The notes beneath the pieces were generated by a model. It made no database searches and was not told where the DNA came from. It saw only the letters and a list, made by a program, of their open reading frames with translations. The position numbers and the translations under genes are program-made. This document shows positions 44,901 to 53,998 of a stretch of 60,000 bases of DNA, piece after piece. The stretch is taken from assembly GCA_012295275.1 (NCBI GenBank), contig CM022675.1, forward strand, positions 13,824,017 to 13,884,016, in the 5' to 3' direction. This DNA comes from Chrysomallon squamiferum. Its lineage: Eukaryota > Mollusca > Gastropoda > Neomphalida > Peltospiridae. The stretch's first letter is position 1; each line of letters starts with the position of its first letter.

Positions 44901-47616
44901 ATGATTATAATATATTTATCTGTGCACGTGTGTGTGTATGTCTGTGTGTGTATTTGTGTTTATCTCTGCATGTATTTCTTTGTGTGTGTCTGTCTCTTTC
45001 TCGGTGAGTTTGTTTGTATGAGTGCATGTGTGTTTTTGTATGTATCTGTGTTTGTGTCTGTGAACATGTTTCTTTGTATATGTCTGTGTCTTTCTCAGTG
45101 AGTGTGTGTGTATGTGTTTTTATTTCTATGTGTGTTTGTGTCTGCATGTATTTCTGTGTGTCTGTGTCTTTCTCAGTGAGTGTGTTTGTGTGTTTTTTTA
45201 TGTATGTGTGTTTGTGTCTGCATGTATTTCTCTGTGTGTCTGTTTCTGAGTGTATGTTTTTATTTCTATGTGTGTTTGTGTCTGTGCATGTATTTCTGTG
45301 TGTGTCTGTTTCTGAGTGTATGTTTGTGTGTGTGGACGTTACTTGTGATTTTGTATTTACTGCTGTATGCACTTTCAATATATGTACACAAGAAATAGTT
45401 AAAAAGTTTATTTATTTATTTATTAAACAAATGACTGTATTTGCTTTGTTGTTTTTTTGCTGAATGTGGGTGTGGAGGTGTGTGTTTGTATGTGTGTGTG
45501 TACCTGTGTGTATACGTGTGTATACCTGTGTGTTTCTGTGTGTGCATTTATGATATATGTGTTTGTGATGAATATAATGTTTGTGTGCGTGAGTGTATGT
45601 GCATTTGTGGGTGTGTGTGTGTAAAACACATTTCTCACTGAAGACTGCTGTGTACTTTCTGTAGCCTAAGGTTAGTGCTGTAGATAACGGTATCTGTGTC
45701 AGTCTACTCTAAAATCAGCTATAAATCAACACTTAACATTTGTAATTAAAATCTCTCTACACCATAAAACTTATTGTGAATAACAAGCCAGATTTTATCT
45801 CTGAGATAAAAGCAGTTATTTTCTAGTGTTCACTTTTATTACATGTTGCTGCGATGTAACAATAGGAACTTTGAATCTTGTTAGAAGTTATTACAAGTAT
45901 TTTTATTTAATTCATCTGTGTGTGTTACATAGCTTAAACTTAATAACTATTGTATATTCACTGTGTATATTTGATTATTTATTTGTTATTGTTGCAATTA
46001 TTTCTTCATACTATTTTTCTATCATTACTACTCTATCTACAGCCATTTACTTCATGATGATGAAGATGATGATAAATCATTAACACATTATCATCATGAT
46101 CACGATCATTACTAACATCTTTTTGATTATTATTATCATTATTGTTGTTATGCCAACAAAACAGCTACTACAACTGTTACTGCTATTTACAGATTCTGGT
46201 GATGAAGATCAGGTGAACAAAGAACAGTTTCGGAGTCTGCCACCAACACGAGGTCATTCTCGACCTCACAGCAGAACTTCCCTTTACAAAGTGAGTTAGC
46301 GGTGTACTGCTCAATGTATATAAAATGTGTACTGCTCAATGTATGTAGAAGTTTCTGTTAATGGTCCTCAATGTTGTTTTTGTCACATAGCCTATATTAT
46401 ATACCATCATCACTGTGGCATGGAGGACACAGATATATTTACTTTTAGGTTTTTTTTAATGAAACTTACTTTTTAAAAAGGTGTTAATATTTTTATTATT
46501 CAGACAGACAAACTATATAATATGAAATGAGTAAATTTATTTTAAAAATTTTAATTACCCATAAAACAATATGCAGAAAAATGGCATCAAGTAAGATGAT
46601 GAATTGCAATTTGTGTGATCCTCCAGTTCAGAAAGCCATATTGGCAACATTTTAGGTTTTCGTTAACATGGCAAACAAGGGAGAAACACATCAGAGTCAC
46701 ATGCAGACACTGTGTGATAACCCTGAAATACTCTGGCAATACAACAAATTTGTTAACTTCAGATGTTGCAAAGGTACCACTGAGACATGTCTCATACGTA
46801 TTGGGTTGAAATGTGGAATCTCCAAAACGCTGAATCCAGTGTCCATGTTTCTAGTAACAAGACACGAGAGACCACACGATCCACAGCTGAGTTTATTGTT
46901 AAAACTTTCATCTGTTTTCTGTACTGGAAAACGTGGGATTTAGGCAACTGATTAAATTCTTGGAACTCAGATTCAGATTCTCTCCCATCCCTTCTTTTCA
47001 GACACATCTGTATGTACACTGAAAGAACAGTTACTACATGAATGTGTATCTGCATTATTTGTAAGTGTAACAACAGAGTGATGCTGCTTCCAATGTGGTG
47101 TCTGCCATGAAACTCCTTCATCCACATCACATGCAGTGTTTTGCTTATAATCTGAATTTAGCAGCCCAAAAGGCTATGAAGGTGTCTGCTGTCTCCAATA
47201 TCCTGACTCACTATAAATATAAGAATCATTTCATCTTGTTCACTCATGAGTCTATTTCACAATCCAGCCAGTGCCTCTTCTTTGGTAAAAGAGCTCTAGC
47301 TGCCAGTCAGTGACTGTAGAGTTGTATCAGTGATTTTCTTTTTTTCATTTTACACTTGTAACAAAATCATATCTAGTAACTGTTAATGGTTAAAACTGTG
47401 TCTAGCTGTCATTATTTCATTCTTTTTTATTTATTGTGCTGTAGTTATGGACAGTAAACACAAAATATTTTTTAAAAGAGACAATAGGAAAATGAAAAAA
47501 GACACAAGAGGCTATTATTTTTATTTTTTAAATACTCAGCTTGTATAGAGTTTACTAACAGTAACAGATAAGATGCAGGTATTTGCAAAGAGCATCTTAA
47601 GGGTAGGGCAGACTTT

Positions 47617-47655
<39 letters not shown>

Positions 47656-50600
47656 TTACGGAAAAAAGGAAAATGATAAGATTTATTTTTGATAATAATT
47701 TTAAATAGTTGTTTGAAAGTTATATGTTTGTTATTTGAGGAGGTTGACTATGATGCTGCTGCACAGGAGGCATGGGACATGATGTGGACGATGTTGGCTA
47801 TTCCAGACTCCGAGTGGAAGCTTGAAGCAGGCAGTAACTCAGTTAAAGGTTGTGTTCACACAAGACATTTCCCACGACAGGGAAAAGTCTTCAAACTGCA
47901 GGTCTGTGAGCACTAAAGTTTATATTTCAGTTCAGATAATATCTAGATAATTTATCATTCTTTTTCAGTTTAGATAAATACTTTTTATTAATTTCTTTTG
48001 GTTTCAGCAAGTAATTTATCATGTTTTGCTTTTAAATTCAGATAATTTGCAATTACTTTATTTTTTATTTTATTTTAGATAAATACTTTTTTATTTGTAT
48101 TTTTGTTTAGATAAATTATTTTTTGTACTTTTTAATTTAGATAAATTCTTTATACTATTTGCTTTGTGGTTTAGATAAATACTTTATATTATTTGTTTTT
48201 TAGTTGAGATAAATATGTTAAATTATTTTTAGTTTAGTTTAGATAAATATGTTAAATTATTTTTAGTTTAGTTTAGATAAATATTTTATCTTTTGGGGGT
48301 TTTAGTTTAAATAATTTGTAAAGAATTTTTCTTTTTTGAATTTACTTTAGATAAATACTTCATATATTTTGTAACTAATAATAAATATATTTTAGGGACA
48401 TAATTTGCAGATTATCTGGGTATGGCAGTTGTTTTTTAAGTTTTACAATAAAAATAAATATATATATTTCATAAACTTTGCACTTTAGCCATGTTTTCTC
48501 ATTTATATTTTAATTGACAATAATTTGTAGATAGTTGTAATTTGGTAGATATTGAAGAGTAGATGTTTGTATTTCAGGGTTTGGTAGAGATGAATCCAGA
48601 AAAACTGTTTGAAGAAGTGACTCACAGAGTGAGTGACTCACCACAGTGGAACCCTACAGTTATAGAATGTAGAGTGAGTTATCTCCTCCTTTTGTGACTC
48701 TTCTTTCTCTTTCTTTTACTTTAATACATGATATCTAACATATTTCACATACTGAATACAAGTGGTGGTGTAGATAAAATATTTAATGTTACATAACTGC
48801 CTGTTTCAGACTATACAACAATTAGACGACAACACAGAAATATCCTACCAGGTGTCAGCTGAGGCAGGTGGGGGTTGATAACAAGCAGAGACTTTGTCAC
48901 ACTTCGGCGATGGGGCATGAAGAACGGCATTTACATGTCTGCTGGACAAGCTGTCACACACCCCGACATGCCTCCACAAAAAAAATACGTCAGGTATTTA
49001 CAGTTCTCTAAAATATACAATTTTTTATTTGTATGTATGTATGTACATATGTGTATATATTTTTATTTTTTTATTTATTTTTTTTTTTTTTAATTTTTTT
49101 TTTATATATAATATTTATTACATATTATTTTTATTTTCATTTTCATTCATTTTCAATTATTTATATTAAACCTATTTAATTATTTGGTTTTTAACGATTA
49201 TAATCATGTACATGCAGAATATGTGTATGAGTAGTGTGGGTGCATGCGAGGTAGACAACGAGAATTTGTATCTTTGTTCATGTTCTTCCGTGTTTGTGAG
49301 TGTGTGAGTATGTACTTATGTCTGTGTGTATATATGTGTATGGATGTTATTTTGTCTGTCTCTGTGTGTGTGAGAGGTTTTTCTTTCCACTGTGATTTTA
49401 AATTAATAATTTAACTGATAATTTTAATTTTATTCAGGGGGGAGAATGGTATTGGAGGGTGGGTGTTTAAGCCAGTCCCAGGAGACCCTGACAAGTGTTA
49501 CTTTGAGTGGTATCTGAGTACACACCTAAAAGTAAGTACACTCACACACACACACACCTAAAAGTAAGTACATTCATACACACACACCACATTCACACAC
49601 ACACCTAAAAGTAAGTACACACACACACAAACACACCTAAAAGTACATTCATACACACACACACACCTAAAAGTAAGTACATTCATACACACACACACCT
49701 AAAAGTAAGTACATTCATACACACACACCTAAAAGTAAGTACACACACACAAACACACTAAAATATATACACACACACACAAACACACCTAAAAGTACAT
49801 TCATACACACACACCTAAAAGTAAGTACACACATACACACACCTAAAAGTAAGTACACACACACACACACCTAAAAGTAACTACACATACACACACACCT
49901 AAACGTAAGTACACACATACACACATACACACACCTAAAAGTAAGTACACACATACACACAACCACTTAAAAGTAAGTACACACATACACATCCAAAAGT
50001 ACATTCATACACACAAACATATCTAAAAGCATGTACAGACATACACACATACACATCCAAAAATAAGTACATTCATATACATATACACATCTAAAAGCAA
50101 GTACAGACATACATATACACATAAGCCCATACCAAAATAAGTATGGATTTATGCACACTCAGATATATATTTGTATTGAAATTAATAATGGTTAAAATTA
50201 ATAATTAGTTTGGTTAATTATGACAGTTATTGAATAAATTTATTACAAACAAAAACTGAGAATAATTTTTGATGTTAATAAATTTAATATAAGTAGTTGC
50301 AATAAAAATAGATTATTCTGAATTTCACAGTTAATTTAATATATGTATTTGTAATAATAATAGATAATTTTAAATTTAATAATTAATTTAATCTTAAATA
50401 TAATAATAATAGATTATTCTGAATTTAATAATTAATTTAATATGTGTATTTCAAATATATAACAATTAATCAGTTTAATATTCATGTATTTTTGTAATAA
50501 TAATAGATAATTTTAGTGTCATTGAACAGTTTTGATGTATGTATATATGTATATCTAATTAAAAATAGATTATTCTTAATGTTGGAATGAATTTAATGTA

Positions 50601-50793
50601 GGTGTTTGTAATAATAATGACCATAATAAATAGTAATTGTTGACGTGTTAACTAATTTTTTTTTTTTTTTTTTTTCCTTATTCAGGGCTGGTTGCCACAG
50701 AAACTGATTGATCAGACTCTGTCAAACATCCTACTGCAATACCTCGAGTACCTGAGAAAACATATAGCAGAAATTTTACAGGAGGAAGTCTAA
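31502..50793 (+). CDS. STARD3: STARD3 (MLN64) homologue, MENTAL plus START domains, 14 coding exons; apparent frameshift in exon 12
   Basis: Exons: 31502-31516, 32593-32714, 33065-33200, 33661-33741, 36154-36231, 37520-37573, 37788-37932, 38406-38504, 46193-46290, 47740-47901, 48578-48673, 48810-48993, 49438-49531 and 50686-50793. All junctions are GT-AG and in phase except one apparent missing base in exon 12. About 490 residues if that base is counted (human 445). The MENTAL region has VRRTFCLFVTFDLIF and four membrane segments (about 70-89, 120-137, 143-161, 173-190), ending in LAWAETWWLDFRVLP. A phospho-FFAT-like motif RYYSPIESPE (Ser237) matches the VAP-binding site of human STARD3. The START domain (about 277-490) includes SRDFVTLRR and KYVRGENGIGGW. 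In the family it sits on late endosomes, tethers them to the ER and transfers sterol. The five-codon first exon (MSINT) is the least certain. Confidence 0.92.
31840..31886. repeat. Inverted repeat, 20-bp arms, 7-nt loop
   Basis: The left arm TTATCTTCAACATTTAATCA (31840-31859) and right arm TGATTAAATATTGAAGATAA (31867-31886) pair at 19 of 20 positions around the loop CTGATGG. Confidence 0.9.
32390..32432. repeat. TG dinucleotide microsatellite
   Basis: About 21 uninterrupted TG units in STARD3 intron 1. Confidence 0.95.
33747..33871. repeat. Duplicated intronic segment, copy 1
   Basis: Starts at ATTTTCAACATTTCATAATA, four bases after the exon 4 GT donor, and includes AACATCCCCCACCAAAACAC. 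A diverged copy lies in the next intron at 36681-36801. The 40-bp minisatellite begins directly after this copy. Confidence 0.85.
33885..36148. repeat. Large 40-bp minisatellite in STARD3 intron 4, with higher-order structure
   Basis: About 55 copies of a unit with TTTAAGTGTTTTATTTTTTA, then AATTGACAATGACACCTG. Units differ at a few diagnostic sites (ACACCTGTTTTT, ACACCTGTCTTT, ACACATGTTTTA, TTTTACATG, and a rarer ACATGTTTTCAG form). The rare CAG form recurs at about 34360, 34864 and 35459, and the order of the neighbouring variants recurs with it, so blocks of about 0.5-0.6 kb were copied as a whole. The last unit runs into the exon 5 polypyrimidine tract and ends within 6 bp of the 3' splice site at 36153. 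Confidence 0.95.
36681..36801. repeat. Duplicated intronic segment, copy 2
   Basis: A diverged copy of 33747-33871, in the same orientation, in STARD3 intron 5. It keeps ATTTTCAACATTTCATAATA at the left end and the ACACACATTAATTGATAAAT block, but has longer A and T runs. Confidence 0.85.
37016..37327. repeat. Second, smaller block of the 40-bp minisatellite, in STARD3 intron 5
   Basis: About eight copies related to the 33885-36148 array, but with GACAGTGACACCTG and GTTTTAGTTTTTTAAATT variants not seen in the main block. It follows duplicated segment copy 2 at a distance of about 215 bp. Confidence 0.9.
38937..38983. repeat. ATT trinucleotide microsatellite
   Basis: About 15 ATT units in STARD3 intron 8. 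Confidence 0.9.
39770..42070 (-). mobile_element. Decayed hAT-family transposase gene (ZNF862/KIAA1586-like)
   Basis: Antisense to STARD3. Read on the minus strand it begins near 42070 with MDLRKYRFSSDKDP and a basic Lys-rich segment, then shows fragments in changing frames. These include a GTGSDGAIV-type RNase-H-like stretch near 41020, and a MKDVLAILSELSLQFQ..LPEATEAL region followed by KLKNVQLHC (40182-40568). The remnants look like those of ZNF862- or KIAA1586-like proteins, which are domesticated or repetitive hAT transposases in animals. Several stops and frame changes make it a pseudogene. The exact ends and inverted repeats were not found. Confidence 0.7.
39917..40024. repeat. Perfect 54-bp tandem duplication inside the hAT relic
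   Basis: Two identical copies, each starting GGCCATTGTGGAAAACCCCC and ending GGTATATATAA. Their identity, against a decayed background, suggests a recent duplication or an assembly artefact. Confidence 0.95.
43450..44045. repeat. Minisatellite, unit about 39 bp
   Basis: About 15 degenerate copies of a unit with TGACTAAGGTGATATTAAAG and GTGAAGTATAAATGTATAA. It lies in STARD3 intron 8, about 300 bp upstream of the candidate internal promoter. The minus-strand frame at 43677-43970 is repeat-derived. Confidence 0.9.
44360..44678 (+). promoter_or_regulatory. Candidate internal STARD3 promoter
   Basis: A roughly 300-bp island that is clearly less AT-rich and richer in CpG than the rest of the intron. 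It contains a CRE-like TGACGTGA (44512-44519), a TGACCT half-site at 44428-44433, and an everted pair of nuclear-receptor half-sites TGACCT/AGGTCA separated by 7 bp (44584-44602). It ends immediately before an ATG-containing candidate exon. Promoter activity is inference. Confidence 0.35.
44679..44736 (+). CDS. Candidate alternative first exon of STARD3 (START-only isoform)
   Basis: An ATG at 44679 (GAAATGG context, G at +4) opens a frame that encodes MAAMFIQFGRKILGKHGKH and reaches a GTAATT donor after the first base of a codon. Phase 1 matches exon 9 (46193), which normally receives phase 1 from exon 8, and splicing would restore the same Asp. The predicted product has about 266 residues: 19 new ones plus STARD3 residues 244-490, without the four membrane segments. 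The new N-terminus is basic with hydrophobic residues, like a weak mitochondrial presequence. No transcript evidence is available, and the exon could be chance. Confidence 0.35.
44920..45640. repeat. GT-rich irregular minisatellite
   Basis: TG runs interspersed with TATGTGTGTTTGTGTCTG, CATGTATTTCTGTGTG and TCTTTCTCAGTGAGTG units; the composite recurs roughly every 65-100 bp between 44980 and 45330. Both strands stay open for about 150 codons (Cys/Val-rich one way, Thr/His-rich the other), which is an artefact of the composition. Confidence 0.85.
46570..47330 (+). mobile_element. Decayed ZBED-type hAT transposase fragment
   Basis: A BED zinc-finger remnant, CRHCVITLKYSGNTTNLL, is readable from about 46702. 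After several stops and frame changes, a later piece at 47095-47250 reads SAMKLLHPHHMQCFAYNLNL then AAQKAMKVS, a layout typical of the catalytic core of ZBED1/ZBED4-like hAT proteins. The intermediate part is badly broken, and terminal repeats were not found. It is a different lineage from the antisense relic in the previous intron. Confidence 0.7.
47612..47656. repeat. TTTA tetranucleotide microsatellite
   Basis: About 11 TTTA units, 80 bp upstream of STARD3 exon 10. Confidence 0.93.
47930..48375. repeat. Minisatellite, unit about 35 bp, in STARD3 intron 10
   Basis: About 12 degenerate copies of TTTAGTTTAGATAAATACTT followed by TATATTATTTG. Two copies at 48215-48280 are nearly identical. 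Confidence 0.85.
48870..48874 (+). other. STARD3: Apparent one-base deletion in STARD3 exon 12
   Basis: In phase with the previous exon, exon 12 reads ..SYQVSAEAGGG and then TGA. The next frame continues ITSRDFVTLRR and joins exon 13 in the right phase. The break lies at a run of five G; six would restore alignment to the START family with no gap. The total coding length is 1472 nt, one short of a multiple of three. No intron could fit between the two halves. Sequencing or assembly error in the homopolymer is the simplest explanation, and a real null allele is the alternative. Confidence 0.85.
48994..49437 (+). other. STARD3 intron 12
   Basis: Low-complexity T-rich and TATG/TG-rich sequence. 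No coding or element structure is seen. Confidence 0.7.
49515..50115. repeat. Minisatellite built on the STARD3 exon 13 splice donor
   Basis: Exon 13 ends ACACACCTAAAA and its donor is GTAAGTAC. Intron 13 repeats ACACACCTAAAAGTAAGTAC about 17 more times, with variable ATTCATACACACAC spacers; late copies degenerate to ATCTAAAAGCAAGTAC. Roughly ten copies keep a full GTAAGT. The last codons of the exon (Thr-His-Leu-Lys) are part of the repeat. Use of any later donor would read into a TAA within the first copy, so the first donor must be used to make the protein. Confidence 0.95.
50170..50640. repeat. AT-rich degenerate repeat, unit about 60 bp
   Basis: Six or seven loose copies of AATAATAGATTATTCTGAAT with TTAATAATTAATTTAATAT and TGTGTATTTGTAATAATA segments, between the splice-donor array and the last STARD3 exon. 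Confidence 0.7.
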
Positions 50794-51533
50794 CAAGAGT
50801 CATGTGACTTAATGAATGTGCATGTGTCTGATGAAAGGGAAGAACTAATGAATATTTAGTGTTTTTGTTTTAAAATTGAGAATTTGGAAGGATGGTTGTG
50901 AAAGTGAAAACAAATTTAGTAGTTTAATATCATTGTTCAGGAAACTGAAAATGGCATCAACAAACTGGTATTAATCAAAATTAATACTAATATGAATTCT
51001 TGGAATTTACAAGTTGAAGGGAAATGAATTTTGTGATGACAACCTACTTCATATGAAGATATTGGCCGAGGCATGAAGTAATGTCTCAAACACTCACAAA
51101 ACACAAACTACAAATATCACATTAAACACAAACACACTCACATGTGTGTATGACGTAAAAAACAAAACATTATTTCATCTGCATATCAACAGATACATTT
51201 GTAGATGTGCAGAAACACATACACAGACAAGATACACACACTGAGACACACGTACACAAACGCATACACGCTGAGTGTGAAAAGTGAAAGGAAAGACAAG
51301 TGCAAATTGTGGAATTTTAACAAGATTTTTCTGTGTCACTTCGTGTAAATCGGTGCATTTGTGACAATCAGTTTTAACACATTGTCATGTTTTTCATTTG
51401 TAGTTTGATGTTTAACTGAGGTGATAAAAAGAAACAGTCTAAATATATTCTGAATACTTCAGAGTTGTCTTTTATTTATCTGTTTATTTATTTATTTACT
51501 TTAGTTTAGTTATAATATTATTATTATTGCATT

Positions 51534-51572
<39 letters not shown>

Positions 51573-53180
51573 CCATTCTTAATAATGAAATCTGACAACA
51601 AATGTAAAAATAAATATCTGTGTGATGTCATTTTTAATTAGATATGACATGCAGGAAATATTAAAAATTTCCTCCTGTTCTGAAAAAATAAAAAGATAAT
51701 GTGTAGGTGTTGTTGTCACAACACTAGTTCTAATGATATTAACAGTGCCTTTTAGAGGTTTTTATTTCAGTGTTTGTCTCACATCGTTGCAAACAATGAC
51801 AGGCCAGTACAGTAAAATAGTAAATTGTTAATAAAATAATAAAAATACAGGTGCTCAACTATTTATCAGGTTTGTACAAAACTGGCTTTACAACCATATT
51901 AATTTTTATCTTTTAAATACAGTTTATTTTATGTTTTAAGAATATATTAAACCTTGATTCAGAAAACTGGAATATCCAGACATCTGTGTCACCCCTCAGT
52001 CCCAAGTTTGCTGGATAAATGGATTTAGTGTCTGTATAAAAAAAAAAAAATTTGTGTAGATTGTTCTTTTGTATGAATACAAGTTCACTATGATACACAG
52101 CTACACAAACCATGACAGCTGTTTCAGCTAAATGTGTTCTAACTGAACTATTTATCTTGTTGTTTTCTTACCAAAGATAAATAATGAAAACATAAACTGT
52201 TTTGTTTTAATATCTCCATTGTTACATTTCCATAAATGTTTATTTTATATCTGTAAAATGTTGTAACATGTTATTTAAATTCTTGTGATGTTTTAGCTTT
52301 ATGGATTATCTCCCTTTATTCAGACTTAAAAGTTGAAAACAAATGTTTTCAGCATATTTATACAATTATTATTTTGTAAAATGCTGCATTTATATTAAAC
52401 ATTTTAATGTATATTTTTAGGGGGACTTAAAAATGTTTTTTTTTTTATATGATTATAGATTTTTATTATTGTAAAGTAAAATAATGTTATCAACTTTTAA
52501 CTGTTATTTCTTTTTTCATTCATCATCATCATTATTATAATTGCTGGAATAAATATCAAGTTAACAAAATTATTTTATAGTATACAGATTATCAAGTATA
52601 TAAAACAAATTGTTTAGAATATAATGCATAAAGGTTTAATGTCAAATTTAAGTAATAAAGATTTGTTATAAAGTTTAAATATACTAGTGTATGTGTGTAT
52701 GTTATAAACACAGTTAATGTGTGTAATCATATGAAAGGTACTGAAATTGTAAACAAAACATGGCTTTAGTTAATCTGTATAAAATAATCACTGGTTGTTT
52801 TTCACTAATTTACTAACATTTACAAATGTTACCTGCTCAAAACAGTTGACAAACATAATTGAAACTTTCTGTAAATTTGTATAATTACCTGATTACATTT
52901 ATTAAATATGTATATATATATATACATGAAGCAAGATTTCATATTTCTTATTAAATATGTGATCATTTATTACATCTACACACATATAATAACAGTTTTG
53001 TATTTATATATGTTTGCTCTAAAACAGTTGTAACAACATTTATTTGCAGAGATTAGAAAATTATGTATTCTACAACTTTAGCTGTCTCCCAACGTTTTTA
53101 ATAAAAGAGATGAAGTTTTAATAGAAATGTTTATTAACTGAATCATTTATGTTTTTAAATAAACACTGAGAACTGATGAA
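50794..53180 (+). other. 3' UTR of STARD3
   Basis: AT-rich non-coding sequence after the stop, with a 30-nt poly-T at about 51538-51567. Several AATAAA signals occur; the most distal (53158-53163) lies just before the end of the AKR transcript on the other strand. Earlier signals (for example near 51610) could give a shorter UTR. Confidence 0.45.
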
Positions 53181-53202
53181 TGTTCAGACTGACTTGTTTA
53201 TT
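53158..53202. terminator. Convergent polyadenylation signals of STARD3 and the AKR gene
   Basis: A plus-strand AATAAA at 53158-53163 and a minus-strand AATAAA at 53202-53197 face each other 33 bp apart. Each lies in the expected cleavage zone of the other, so the two mRNAs may overlap at their 3' ends. That these are the sites in use is inference. Confidence 0.45.
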
Positions 53203-53998
53203 TCTGTTCACTGTTCATCTTAGCATTCTGCAGGGAAAGTATTACAGTGAAGTAGTAAGAACTGTAGATACAACTTGTTGAGCAGAATCTGGAATGAGAA
53301 AGGTGGATATATTCATTACACAGTCCCACATGTGCATACACATACACACACCTGCACACAAACACATAAAAAGCACCTATCAAGAGTTCAATGGAAACTG
53401 ATAATAACAGTAAATGGACCTTTTCATAGGGTGACCATTTGAAATATATTTTGTTGCCTTTAAAGATTTTTAATTTTTTTAATTTTTTTATTATTATTAT
53501 TATTTTTTTTTTTTGGATAAAGCTTAAAATTGCAAATAACAAATGACTACCAAATAGTAAAGGATTTGGAATGGGAAAGAACTGTTTTATGACATTTCAA
53601 ACAGTTTTGTCACACTAAAGTATGGAGTTGTTTGTAAGGGGAAATGTACAAAAAAACAAAGTTTTTACTAGATATAATCAAGTATTTAATTCATGAGTTG
53701 TTAAACATCTGAACACAGTAAAATTCATGTAGTGATTTCATCATCCAGCCACCAACAATTTAAAAACAGAAACACTGACGACAGTTCCCTGTGTTTTAAA
53801 CTGTTTATATTTTAATATAACAGCAGTATCATTCCAGATCAGGTGAAAAATAACATTTAATATCTCCTACAGGTATACAGTACAGGCATGTTGCGATGGA
53901 TGCAATGCATATCTTTTTTATACAGGCAGTACCATATGGTTTGACTGTCTTTTTTTGTTGTTGTTTAATTTAAAAACCAGTACAGTATAAATATGACG
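53203..53998 (-). other. Probable 3' UTR of the aldo-keto reductase gene
   Basis: No coding exon is seen. A T-rich tract lies at about 53470-53515. The open frame at 53198-53542 on the minus strand has no recognised family and is dominated by low-complexity Lys/Ile. Confidence 0.4.

Larger units (their letters stand above)
38505..46192 (+). other. STARD3 intron 8 (7.7 kb), rich in insertions
   Basis: The largest intron of the gene. In order it holds an ATT microsatellite (38937-38983), an antisense hAT relic (39770-42070), a 39-bp minisatellite (43450-44045), a GC-richer candidate internal promoter and first exon (44360-44736), and a GT-rich array (44920-45640). Other parts are plain AT-rich sequence. 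Confidence 0.75.
46291..47739 (+). other. STARD3 intron 9
   Basis: Holds a decayed ZBED-like hAT fragment (46570-47330) in sense orientation and a TTTA microsatellite (47612-47656), then runs to the exon 10 acceptor at 47738-47739 (TTATTTGAG). Confidence 0.7.

Noticed and set aside
44905-45463. Overlapping open frames of about 150 codons on both strands
   Set aside because: GT-rich repeat leaves both strands free of stops; the peptides are low-complexity Cys/Val or Thr/His.
48861-48880. A small intron that would bypass the STARD3 frameshift
   Set aside because: The gap between in-frame segments is essentially zero bases, so no spliceosomal intron can fit.
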